11,889 nt of DNA. Source: Goniomonas avonlea. Lineage: Eukaryota > Cryptophyceae > Goniomonadida > Goniomonadaceae. A program made the translations under genes and the position numbers. The notes under the pieces were generated by a model. It did no database searches, was not told the DNA's origin, and saw only the letters and a program-made list of their open reading frames with translations. Below, in pieces: positions 1 through 7,827 of the stretch; position 1 is the stretch's first letter; every line of letters starts with the position of its first letter. The stretch lies in NCBI GenBank assembly GCA_003573635.1, contig QUTJ01031459.1:1-11889 (forward strand), read 5' to 3'.

Positions 1-58
1 CTCACTCTCACTCGCTCTTCTCTTCTCTCTCTTATACCTTCAGGCAGGCCCTCACGTG

Positions 59-98
59 TCTGTGGCCGCTCAGCGCCTCCTGAATGGCTTGAATCCCC
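59..98 (+). repeat. Interspersed repeat, copy 1
   Basis: The 34 bases 59-92 match the reverse complement of 4125-4158 at 31 positions. Key shared strings are TCTGTGGCCGCT and TCCTGAATGGCTTGA. In both places the element is preceded by a CT-rich tract and followed by a poly-C run and more CT repeats, so the repeated unit may be longer than the conserved core. Confidence 0.8.
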
Positions 99-240
99 TG
101 TGCCCCCCCCCCCCTCTCTCTCTCTGCTCGGGTTTGATTCCTGAAGTCTCATCCTTCTTTGCTTTTCTGGTTGAATACTCTCTCTGCGCGTGTGCGTGTG
201 TGTGTGTGTGTGGTGTTGCTCCCCCCCGAGGGTGTGATTG

Positions 241-290
241 TTGGCCGCTCAGCGTTTTTTTTTCTCATCGAGGAGCCGCTGAGCGGCCAA
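241..290. repeat. Perfect 14-bp inverted repeat with 22-nt loop
   Basis: The arms TTGGCCGCTCAGCG (241-254) and CGCTGAGCGGCCAA (277-290) are exact reverse complements. The loop contains a run of nine T. The arms share the GGCCGCT(C/G)AGCG core of the interspersed repeat at 59-98. A transcript from either strand could form a stable hairpin. No gene is assigned here. Confidence 0.85.
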
Positions 291-549
291 GGACCTGCCT
301 CGATGTAAACCGAGAGAGAGGCCTCGGAGAGACGACTTTGAAAGTGCTGAGCGCCAACGATGGGATCGATCCAGGTGCAACACCTGAAAAGAAAAGAAGT
401 ACTTGAAACACACACCACGCCTCGGGAACTCGAACCGCATTCGCGCTGTTGCCAAGTATGTTACAGAAAAATCAAATGTTTGCAGATCTCCGGTACGATG
501 CAAAACATGGAGTCACCTTCAAGTTTTGTGACTTAAATATTCCCGATCA

Positions 550-555
550 TTTATT
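550..555 (-). terminator. Possible poly(A) signal for the hypothetical gene
   Basis: TTTATT on the plus strand is AATAAA on the minus strand, 126 nt beyond the stop codon at 681. The spacing suits a 3' UTR. The surrounding DNA is A/T-richer than the rest of the window. It is unknown whether this organism uses AATAAA. Confidence 0.35.
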
Positions 556-680
556 TGCTTTTCAAACATGTGCATGTGCAATGCACTCAGTTTTGCGCAA
601 AATGAAAACAGTAGTGGCCGATTATTCGAACGTAATATCACTACAATGCACGGACTGGGGCTTCCGACACACTGCGAGGA

Positions 681-1343
681 TTATGTCAGATTCGCACAAA
701 TATCAGGGTACACGCACGATGTTAGGGCCGCGCTGGCAAGTTCTTGCTGCAGATCGCCCTGAGCACCAATTTCCCGTTGAATTGCGACCTCCCAGGCACG
801 GTCGCAAAGCAACTTCAATCGTTGAAGAGGCCGAAGAAGTTTGTTGTTCAACAGAAGAGTGGAAGGTAAGATTGCCACCCGGCCTCTCTTCTCAAGGGTA
901 TTCGCAATCTCGCAGCATTTATCTTTGAGTTCGGAGAAGGCGGTGACCCCGTGGGCGGCGAACAGCGAGAGAATATCCTCATGATCGCAGATGGTTCGTC
1001 GCTGCATCAATGTCAATGCTCAGTGTCCAATAAAATATCGATAACGACTGACCTCGACGAACTGAAGCAGAAGCGTCCCAAACATTTCATTCGCATGGTC
1101 GGGCCCATCCTTCGGCTTAGTTTCGACGCACTGGTGGAACAGCTGGGTAGATTTAATGATCAAATCTTCGTTCCCGAACTCTATCATCGCAGAGAAAAAC
1201 GAGAATCTAACTTTCTTCGAAGTCCGAGCCCGAACATGCCTCTGGTCGTCCCGACGATGCTCGACATCAGCAGCAGTTGGGCTGCCAGCCACAGTGGACG
1301 CGTCGCTCTCGCTATCTTCACAACACTGTCGCTTACATGCCAT
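681..1343 (-). CDS. Hypothetical protein, two exons, about 203 aa
   Basis: Minus-strand reading: exon 1343-1053 (97 codons), a 51-nt GT-AG intron 1052-1002 (GAG|gtcagt ... gatgcag|CGA), and exon 1001-681 ending in a stop. The ATG at 1343 sits in a strong Kozak context (GCCATGG). In the first exon, codon position 1 is purine-biased (G most common) and position 3 is about 60% G/C, which favours this strand over the overlapping plus frame. The intron size matches the other short introns in the window. The product starts with a Cys/Ser/Asp-rich stretch, then has a mixed hydrophobic region (VRFSFFSAMIEFGNEDLI, DILSLFAAHGVTAFSELKD) and a Leu/Arg helix-like stretch (LLRPLQRLKLLCDRAWEVAI). I recognise no family, membrane segment or signal peptide. 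The frame stays open for about 50 codons upstream without an ATG, so an upstream exon is possible. An alternative 3' exon could start after the pyrimidine-rich acceptor at 384-386. It lies 864 bp downstream of the DEX1-like gene, on the same strand. Confidence 0.42.
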
Positions 1344-2207
1344 GGCCGTAAGTCTCACAAAGAGGGGGCCAGTGGCCGGTCTCGGGATGCTAAGGCGCGA
1401 TGGTTGCTCGCAATTGAATGCCGAGCTGCCTTGCTCGTCTTCCAGTTTTGGCCGAAACGATCGGCTGCGTTGAGATAAGGCGCAACTACATCACCCGCCG
1501 ATCACCCGCCGTTCACCCCCGGATCCCGAGACTGCGGGTGTCGTTTGTAGCGTCAGACCCGCTTGATCCTCGGATAGAGTGTCGCTTGGATACCTTGGAT
1601 CGTTCCGGGGTCCACAACTGGAACCGCCGTTTTTGGAGAAAACGCAGCTCCAGCAGCTCGTTGGGGCTGCGATGGCCAGGCTCCAAATTTCGCAGGGGTG
1701 GTTGCAACCTGGATGCTGACGGCATCCTTTGACTCAGGGTCGCTGTGTCGTGCAAGCCGTACCGTCACTACCGTTCAAATCCCCATTTTGAAAGGGCCCC
1801 TCCCTTGCTCCGGGAGATCAATTGCTTCAGAGAGAAACATCTGAGAGCAAAGACCTTGAGTAAGATTTACTTTGATTGAAACACCAGTCAGTAGATCACC
1901 CAAACTCTGTCCACCAGCAAAATTCGCCCACAGTGAACACCAATTTGGACGGAGTAAGGGCGTGCATATGGCCCGGAACGCCATCACTTGTCGCGTACTT
2001 GACAACACTTGACAGGTCATCTCGTACTTGACAGCACTTGACAGGCCGAGAAGGTCCGTGACACTTGATACTTGAATCGACATGGCAGGGAGAATCCACT
2101 AATCATGTGACCATTGTGACCGCTGCGGCAAAACTTCCACGGACAAAAGCAGCAATCATGGATCATGATACTATGGATCCGAATCATGAATCCGATCACG
2201 TCATGGA
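1344..2207. other. Intergenic region or undetected upstream exons
   Basis: This 864-bp stretch lies between the DEX1-like stop and the ATG of the hypothetical gene. It is mostly ordinary-complexity DNA. Besides the 29-bp repeat it holds CACCCGCCG repeats at 1490-1516 and a cluster of GATCCAT/ATGGATC strings at 2157-2207, probably in the DEX1-like 3' UTR. Minus-strand open frames at 1513-1755 and 1775-2083 could hold 5' exons of the hypothetical gene, but no splice solution is convincing. Confidence 0.5.
1994..2045. repeat. 29-bp tandem duplication between genes
   Basis: CGTACTTGACAACACTTGAC begins at 1994, and the same string with one change (G for A) begins at 2023, followed in both by AGG. 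Each copy contains ACTTGACA twice. It lies about 160-215 bp past the stop codon of the DEX1-like gene, so it may be in its 3' UTR or downstream flank. Confidence 0.8.
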
Positions 2208-5200
2208 TCACAGTGGCAATGGCGACTTGAGCTCCTTGACGAACACAAGGACGAAGAACATTATCCCCAACGGCGCGATCAAAATCCACTGCAATAAACG
2301 GTTATTAGTCACGCTGCAAAAAATGGTTACGAGCCCGACGCGAGAACAGACACACAGTCAGACACGGACACAAGCAAGGCGCAAGCCGCGATGGGAGTGC
2401 TAGTTGAATCTAGAGTGGACAATAGCTAGTCTACGATAGCGACTTCAGACGACAAGACAGGTGCAAGCAAGCAGGAGTGCGCAACAAGCAAGACAGGAGT
2501 GCGCAACAAGCAAGACAGGAGTGCGCAACAAGGCGCACCTTGAGAGTGCGATAGAAGTGCATGTTGAAGCTCAGTGAGAACGAGTCGAAATACGTCTGCT
2601 TGTGCGCGTTGTTCAGCTCCAAGAACACAGTGCCGTGCTGTCACGGGGGGGTTAGAACAAGTGCCGCCAGCACACGAGAGTTGGCCGCATTGTGTACCGC
2701 AGGGGTCAGTCACACGTGACAGAGCAACGTGTGTCACAGATTGGTATCGCAAAACAGTTGCACTGTCAGCGGGTCACTGTGTCAGTGCGGCAACACTGTG
2801 CCAGTCGCTGCAAAGGGGCGCGCTGCGCCAGTGCCGCATCAGGTCGTTGCAGTCGCACTGTGCCAGTCCGCAAGAATTCGAGGAAGAATTCTTCAAAGAA
2901 GAAGCCAACGAGAAGAATTCGTCCTGCCGTTCTGCTCTCTCTGCCCGGCAGCCTCTCCCGATCTCTCGCCCCCTCTCTCCCCAACTGTGGCAGTGTAGCT
3001 GTCTGTTGTGTCAGGGTCGCAGCAAAGATCCCACCTGGCGCAAACGAGGGCAGGGCACAATTTCTACGTAGGTGCCGGGCTTGTCGTAGGATTTCTGCAT
3101 GAGCATGATCGCCCCACCAAGAGTGACCTGGACGGACGTTAGAAGGAAGGAGAGGGATGGGGGAGGGAGGGGGGGAGGGAGAGGAGAGAGTGGTGAGAGG
3201 AAGAGAGAGGTGTGTGGAGAGGGAGAGACAGAGAGAAGAACACACAGGGGAGAGAGATCGTCGGGAGCAAGGGCCAGCATGTCTCACCTTCACATCGTAA
3301 GGCCCGGTGCGAGCTAATGGGGACCTCTTGTCGTAGATCTCGAACTCGAGCTTGAAGGAGGATCCGGAAATGTCCCGGTGGTTGCGGGTGCTCGGGAGGG
3401 CGAAGATGCCCATGGTAGGGCCGCCGCCGCGGGCCTCAAAACCGTTACGGCCCTGCTCGCGCGATGTCCTACACCATGGTTAGCAGAGATCCATCGATCT
3501 GTCTAGATAGCATAATCTGATCTGCTTGGTACACTTGGGAGGAAAAATGTTACCGAGGTGTGCGTGTACTGTGTGTGCGCGCCCGTTGTGTGTGTTTGTG
3601 TGTCCGAGTGTCTGGGTGTTTGTGACGCTGTCCACCTGCACACACAAGCGGCCACACACGTTATCCAAGCAAGGGGCAAAAAGAAATACTCATCCGACTG
3701 ACACACTGCTTCCTCCGATACACTGACACTCCACCCCCCCACCACTAATACACTGACACTCCCTCCAACCACCAAGAATACGAGCATGATACACTGACAC
3801 CAGCTCCCTCCCACCACTGATACACTTCACCGTTGATCGCCACTGACACCGCTAAGTGGTGTACGCACAAGGAGCGCATGGGATGGTAGTCAGCCTGGGT
3901 CCCGAAGACCATGACATGACCGTTCATGGTTGAGACGATGAGGTCGAGTTTCCCGTTGCCGTCCATGTCGTCAGCCAGAACCATGGAATAAGATTGTTCC
4001 GAGATATCCACCTTGAAGGCGCAGGCAGTGTCGCCTTGGATGATGTACTGCAAGCCGGGTGAGGACGGGAGGGGAGGGGAGGAGGGGAGGGGGAGAGAGA
4101 GACAGAGAAGAGGGGGGGGGGGGGTCAAGCCATTCAGGAACCGCTCAGCGGCCACAGACCCCGAGGAGAGAGGGGAGAGAGGGATTGAAGTCAGTCGACA
4201 AAACACAACACAACCTACCAGTTTACCGTCGTGCGAGGGAACAACAATGTAGAGGTGGCGAGCCTGGGGGTTGAGGCGAAGCAGAGACACCGGGGACAAA
4301 ATACGGCCACCCGTTTTAACTGGGAAGTGGGACAAGGTTGCGCCTGAACGAGAGCGTTAGGGGGTTCGAGGTACACTTTTTTTGTGATTGCATCCGACAA
4401 GAGTGTCAGTACTCTGACGAAATGACGAAACGCGAAATATGGTATGCTTTTCAGGGTTACTTTTTACATTGAGGACGCACCATTGTCTCCTCTCAGCGCC
4501 CAGATATGGCCATTGTTGGTGGCAAGGACAATATCGAGCTGTCCGTCCCCGTTAATATCACCGATAGAGACACCCTGCGCAGAAAAGCCAGAAAGGTGCT
4601 TCTCCCAGAGTTCCTTGCCGTTGGCGTCGAACACGGCAACGTTGTGCCGGGTGTCGGCCGCAATGAGCTCGAGCTTTCCGTCGTTGTTGACGTCTGCTGT
4701 TGCCACCTGCTCAAGCCTGAGTAGGGTGCGGACGAGTGCCACAGATTCCGGGGGCTATGGGGGCGCGAGAGGGAGAAGGGAGCGGTTGGGCTGGAAAGGA
4801 GAGATGGGAGTGAGGGAGGCGGGGGGGGTGGGCACCTGTCCCTGAATTTCGGTCATTTGCACGGGGAAGCCAAGTTTACAGACGCCAGTGTGTTCCAGCA
4901 CGTAGATGAACCCGACTGATGTGCCAAGAACAATCTCGAGATAACCGTCCCCATCAAGATCAACAACGGTTGGGGCAGAGTAGATGTAGGCACGGTACTT
5001 GGTTTCGTCCTGTCGCGCCGGGGTGAGCTGCTGCTATGGCTAAAGCAGTCGAGGGTGACCCGGCAGTGCCCATGAAATATCAGTCACAAAGATATCGGGC
5101 CTAGTTCACGCAGCCACTAAAATCTCTAGTGCTCTCCCAGAGAGAATCTTTCCGAAGTGCTGGATGATATTGTGTTTGACTGTTGTGAGGTGTTGTGAGT

Positions 5201-7735
5201 GTAGTCGAGTGTGCGTGCTGCACGCGGCCACTCTCATCGCTTGCACGGGCACAACTTGACTCGGCCTCCGGTGTGTGGCTGCGCGTTCAGTACCCACCGT
5301 TGTGAGATCCAGGTGCAGCGACCACTTCATCTCTCCCGACGCGAGGTCGTACACAACAACACCGCCAGCGACATACTTGGAGATGTCAACGTCCACATCC
5401 ATGCCCTGCATCATGCCAGTCAGAATCAGGGGCGGTGCATAAGGAACAGCAGAGAGGACTGTGTCTGGCTGGAGAGGGCGAGGGAGAGACGGGGAGGGAG
5501 GGAGAGAGGGGAAGTGGGGGGGGGCACCTGGAAGTTTGAGGGGTCGTTGTAATGCTCGCGGTCAAAGTAGTACGAGACAGCAATCACGAGATCGTCCCGG
5601 CCATCACGATCAATGTCAGCAATCACGGGGGTGCAGAACACGTGCGAGTCGATGGAAATTTGGTCCTTGTTGTGTGTCTCTGTCTCGTTGCCCGCGGAGC
5701 TAAGAGCAGCAGCCACAGACTGGCGGAGCATGGTGTCAGCTGGGTCAAAGTAGGCAGGCCATGTAGCCCGAACGAGTATGGCATTTGCTTGGGGGCAAGT
5801 GCGAGCGACTAGTGTCAGGAGTCAGGCGCCATCAAGCCCTGCTGGAAGGGTCGCATGGTAGGGGCGCATGTTATTTCAAGTCAGCTATGTTGCCCCCGAT
5901 TGTTTTTCATTTTGGTGGAGTATGGTGTCGCCAGACAGCCTCATCGGCATCCGCTTTGCCAGTTATCCTGAGCGTCCAAGGCCGGGCCTACCCATCCTAT
6001 GGGCTAAGAAACACCCCCCCCCCGTGATCACTGGCTCCCCGCCGGTGCCCGTCGCTGTTATCGCGAAGCGGACGTTCTCATACACGCGCCAGTATCGTCA
6101 TGCTTTAATTCTCGAGTGCACGCGTCATTTTGGTCGTATGGTATTGCGAGACTGGCCTCATTGCCATCCTCTGATTCTCCCATGCACACGCCACATGGAA
6201 ATTTCAAGACGGACCTCATCGTCGTCCTCTTTGGCAGTGTCGTCCTGAAGGTCCAACAGCTTGGACAACACAGGGTCGAGCTCCCGAACCTGTCGCTTGC
6301 GCTCTGAATCCTGGTTCCCGAAAAGCGAGAGCATGCTCTCCTCGCCCTCGTCAGACAGCCAGCCCTTGACATTGGACCAGACACCTTCGTGGGGGCCGTG
6401 GAGCGGCAGATGGTGATCAGTGGACTGCCAAGTTGATTAGAGAAGCCGCGTTGTTGATGGCAATCAGTGGGCTGCAGGTTGGTGGTGGGTTCTGATATGC
6501 AACAGTGTGGACAGACAACTTCGGCTTGTGCATCAACCAAGGATCGTGAAGGGGGAGGAAAGGCGGGGGACGGAGGGACCCAGGGGGCGGAGAGGAAAGG
6601 AGAGGGAAAGCCAGAAATAAATCAATTCGTCGCACCGCTTCTTCATCGTCGTCGTCATCCTTCTTCTTGTCCTCCAGGAGCTTTCGCACCTGACGACGTA
6701 CTTCGGGATTCTTAGTGGCTTTCTGTCCATAGGCTTCCAGGAGCCTTCGTGCGGAAGGCTGCTCGACCAGCTGCTCAGCAGGTGCCTCATGATCACCCGC
6801 GTGGTCGCCCTCGTGGTCGCCCTCGTGGTTACCCTCGTGGTCACCCTCGTGGTCACCCTCGTGGTCACCCTCGTGGTCACCCTCGTGGTCACCCTCGTGG
6901 TCACCCTCGTGGTCACCCTCGTGACCTCCTTCATGGTGCTCCTCCTGAGGCGCCGTGAGTCCAGTTGGATCAAGGGAACCACTGGACTGACCTCGTCAAC
7001 ATTGTACTTCTCCTTGTTCGCCTTCTCTTGGTCAAGGCCGACGTACCAGTTCTTGTTCACCTTGAGCCCGGGCACCTTGATCGAATGCCCAAACAGGGGC
7101 AAACCCGACTCGTGCAGCCAGAGCACTTCAGCGTTGAAAGTAACAAGACCAATATCCAAGACGCCATCTCTGTCAATGTCGTACAAGAGAGGGCTCGAGT
7201 GGAAGGAACTGGTGGGGAAACTAAAAGGGAATCCTGCACCAAGGATCAAACACCGACTGAACACAAGACGAACGCACCACGAAGGGAGTGTCCAGTCTTG
7301 CCATCCAATACTTCGACATGACGCAAAAACGTGGGTGTGATCACATCCTTGACGCCATCACTGGCGACGTTAGCCCACTGCAAAACGCAAGCACGGAGCA
7401 AACCTGTTGATATCAGCAATGACCGGACTTCCATAAACGCTTCCGTCCAATTCAGTTTGCCAACGCAAGTGCAGTCGCATCGGACATTGTGAGTGAGTGT
7501 CAAAGCCTGAATGGTCCTTCCCGCTGCGAAACATTCAATGAGAAGGCGGAGCGCTCGGAGCAAAAATTGCGCACAAGATAAACTGTTCCACAGCAACGAT
7601 ATCGCGGTTCAAAAATTTGTTGTCTTTCTGAACGTCCGCATGATCTTTGTTTGAGGCAAATGGTTTTGACAGCTGTGCGTGCACAACAACAAGGCAACAA
7701 ACCAGGGCCAACACGACACTTCGGTCGATCGCCAT
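2208..7735 (-). CDS. DEX1-like FG-GAP repeat type I membrane protein, complete, 16 exons, 891 aa
   Basis: Exons on the minus strand, in order: 7735-7575, 7523-7404, 7360-7278, 7233-6992, 6944-6636, 6424-6190, 5787-5528, 5405-5298, 5009-4836, 4706-4481, 4343-4219, 4047-3869, 3468-3288, 3127-3035, 2637-2539, 2288-2208. All 15 introns are GT-AG, every phase matches, and the total of 2676 nt gives 891 codons plus TGA. The product starts with a signal peptide ([20 protein letters not shown]). Seven FG-GAP/VCBS calcium-loop motifs follow, of the type ADINSDG, YDIDRDG, ADIDRDG, VDLDGDG, ADVNNDG, GDINGDG and ADDMDGNG, near residues 90, 140, 441, 523, 569, 614 and 707. These are predicted to form a beta-propeller-like ectodomain. 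An acidic, His-rich linker lies at about 203-305 between repeats 2 and 3. A hydrophobic helix ([17 protein letters not shown]) and a short tail (KELKSPLPL) end the protein. Order, length and many local motifs ([38 protein letters not shown]) match plant DEX1, a calcium-binding protein needed for pollen exine patterning. Function here is inferred. The exon 1/2 and exon 6/7 junctions are the least certain. Confidence 0.92.
2464..2532. repeat. 22-bp tandem repeat in intron 15 of the DEX1-like gene
   Basis: CAGGAGTGCGCAACAAG starts at 2472, 2494 and 2516, an exact 22-bp period. The array abuts the splice donor of exon 15 (donor at 2538). The repeat also contains the GTGCGC-like string typical of donors here, which may be how the array arose. 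Confidence 0.85.
2638..3034. other. Intron 14 of the DEX1-like gene with CACTGTGYCAGT repeats
   Basis: This 397-nt intron carries several degenerate copies of CACTGTG(C/T)CAGT between about 2760 and 2870, including inverted forms such as GTCACACGTGAC. Three GAATTC sites lie within 50 bp (2874, 2886, 2915) in an AAGAA-rich stretch. Open frames here are non-family and cross the well-supported splice junctions on either side. Confidence 0.6.
3128..3287. other. Intron 13 of the DEX1-like gene, purine tract
   Basis: The plus strand is almost pure G/A from 3140 to 3240, so the sense strand of the intron is a long polypyrimidine run before the acceptor at 3128. Similar G/A tracts lie in introns 5, 7, 9 and 11. 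They are frameless and explain the large low-complexity open frames on both strands. Confidence 0.75.
3719..3831. repeat. Degenerate repeats in intron 12 of the DEX1-like gene
   Basis: TACACTGACAC starts at 3719, 3749 and 3790, with a weaker TACACTTCAC at 3821. The spacing is 30, 41 and 31, with CCACCA-rich DNA between. A GT-rich stretch (3555-3605) fills another part of the same 400-nt intron (3469-3868). I see no other gene in it. Confidence 0.75.
4125..4158 (-). repeat. Interspersed repeat, copy 2, in intron 11 of the DEX1-like gene
   Basis: This is the reverse-complement counterpart of bases 59-92 (31 of 34 identical). It sits inside intron 11 (4048-4218), next to a run of 13 G on the plus strand. 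The same near-palindromic core (CCGCTCAGCGG) also appears in the inverted repeat at 241-290. Confidence 0.8.
5907..6169. repeat. Diverged direct duplication inside intron 6 of the DEX1-like gene
   Basis: Bases 5907-5952 and 6125-6169 align along about 46 positions with small gaps (shared TCATTTTGGT, GTATGGT, GCCTCAT, CATCC). The two copies lie 218 bp apart in the 402-nt intron 5788-6189. The intervening DNA is not low-complexity, unlike most long introns here, and contains a run of ten C at 6014-6023. I see no gene in it. Confidence 0.6.
6801..6920 (-). repeat. Coding 12-bp minisatellite, ten HEGD repeats in the DEX1-like gene
   Basis: On the plus strand the unit is GTGGTCACCCTC. There are ten adjacent units: seven identical (6837-6920) and three variants (6801-6836, with gtcg or gtta changes). 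A degenerate eleventh unit lies at 6789-6800. In the sense frame of exon 5 this reads as tandem His-Glu-Gly-Asp, about residues 211-250, inside an acidic linker that later contains [15 protein letters not shown]. The near-identity of the units suggests recent slippage or unequal crossing-over, so copy number may vary between individuals. The repeat preserves the reading frame because the unit is a multiple of three. Confidence 0.95.
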
Positions 7736-7827
7736 CGCTCTCGAAGAGTCACTGGCTTGTCACCGTTAACGGGTACACTAATACAAATCCGTTGTTGCTA
7801 ACGTACTGCGATCGTACTGTACTGCTT
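7736..7827. promoter_or_regulatory. Compact bidirectional promoter between divergent genes
   Basis: Only 92 bp separate the start codon of the DEX1-like gene (minus) from the first ATG of the fucosidase gene (plus), or 107 bp if the fucosidase starts at 7843. Both 5' UTRs and both core promoters must therefore fit here or overlap the neighbouring coding exons. I see no TATA box at a convincing position. The perfect 10-bp palindrome CCGTTAACGG lies at 7763-7772, and a further CCGTTG lies at 7789-7794. These resemble MYB half-sites (CNGTTR). A GTACTG motif recurs at 7804-7823. Shared control of the two genes is inferred from geometry. Confidence 0.7.

Larger units (their letters stand above)
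1..680. other. Repeat-rich flank with no assigned coding exon
   Basis: Bases 1-240 are CT tracts, a poly-C run at 105-114, a GT microsatellite at 199-212 and the interspersed repeat. On the minus strand, a strong acceptor-like sequence (CTTCTTTTCTTTTCAG) ends at 384. It might precede a further exon on that strand, but no downstream frame is recognisable. Confidence 0.5.

Noticed and set aside
418-442. tRNA-like B box (GGTTCGAGTTC) on the minus strand
   Set aside because: The T stem does not pair and no acceptor or D arm is present.
449-928. Plus-strand 159-aa open frame with a GTAAGA donor-like site at 866
   Set aside because: No recognisable family; the minus-strand reading of the 681-1001 part joins in frame to an upstream exon through a short intron and looks more protein-like. 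Not fully excluded.
2065-2403. Plus-strand 112-aa open frame
   Set aside because: It overlaps, antisense, the terminal transmembrane exon of the DEX1-like gene and is rich in repeated DHDTMD/ESDHVMD strings from ATGGATC repeats.
2766-3413. Minus-strand 215-aa open frame through introns 13 and 14
   Set aside because: It mixes real exon 13 sequence with CT-repeat intron; family motifs change frame at good GT-AG junctions.
6749-7340. Plus-strand open frames reading HPRG or VVTL repeats
   Set aside because: They are antisense shadows of the HEGD minisatellite; the minus-strand exons have conserved FG-GAP flanks and consistent splicing.
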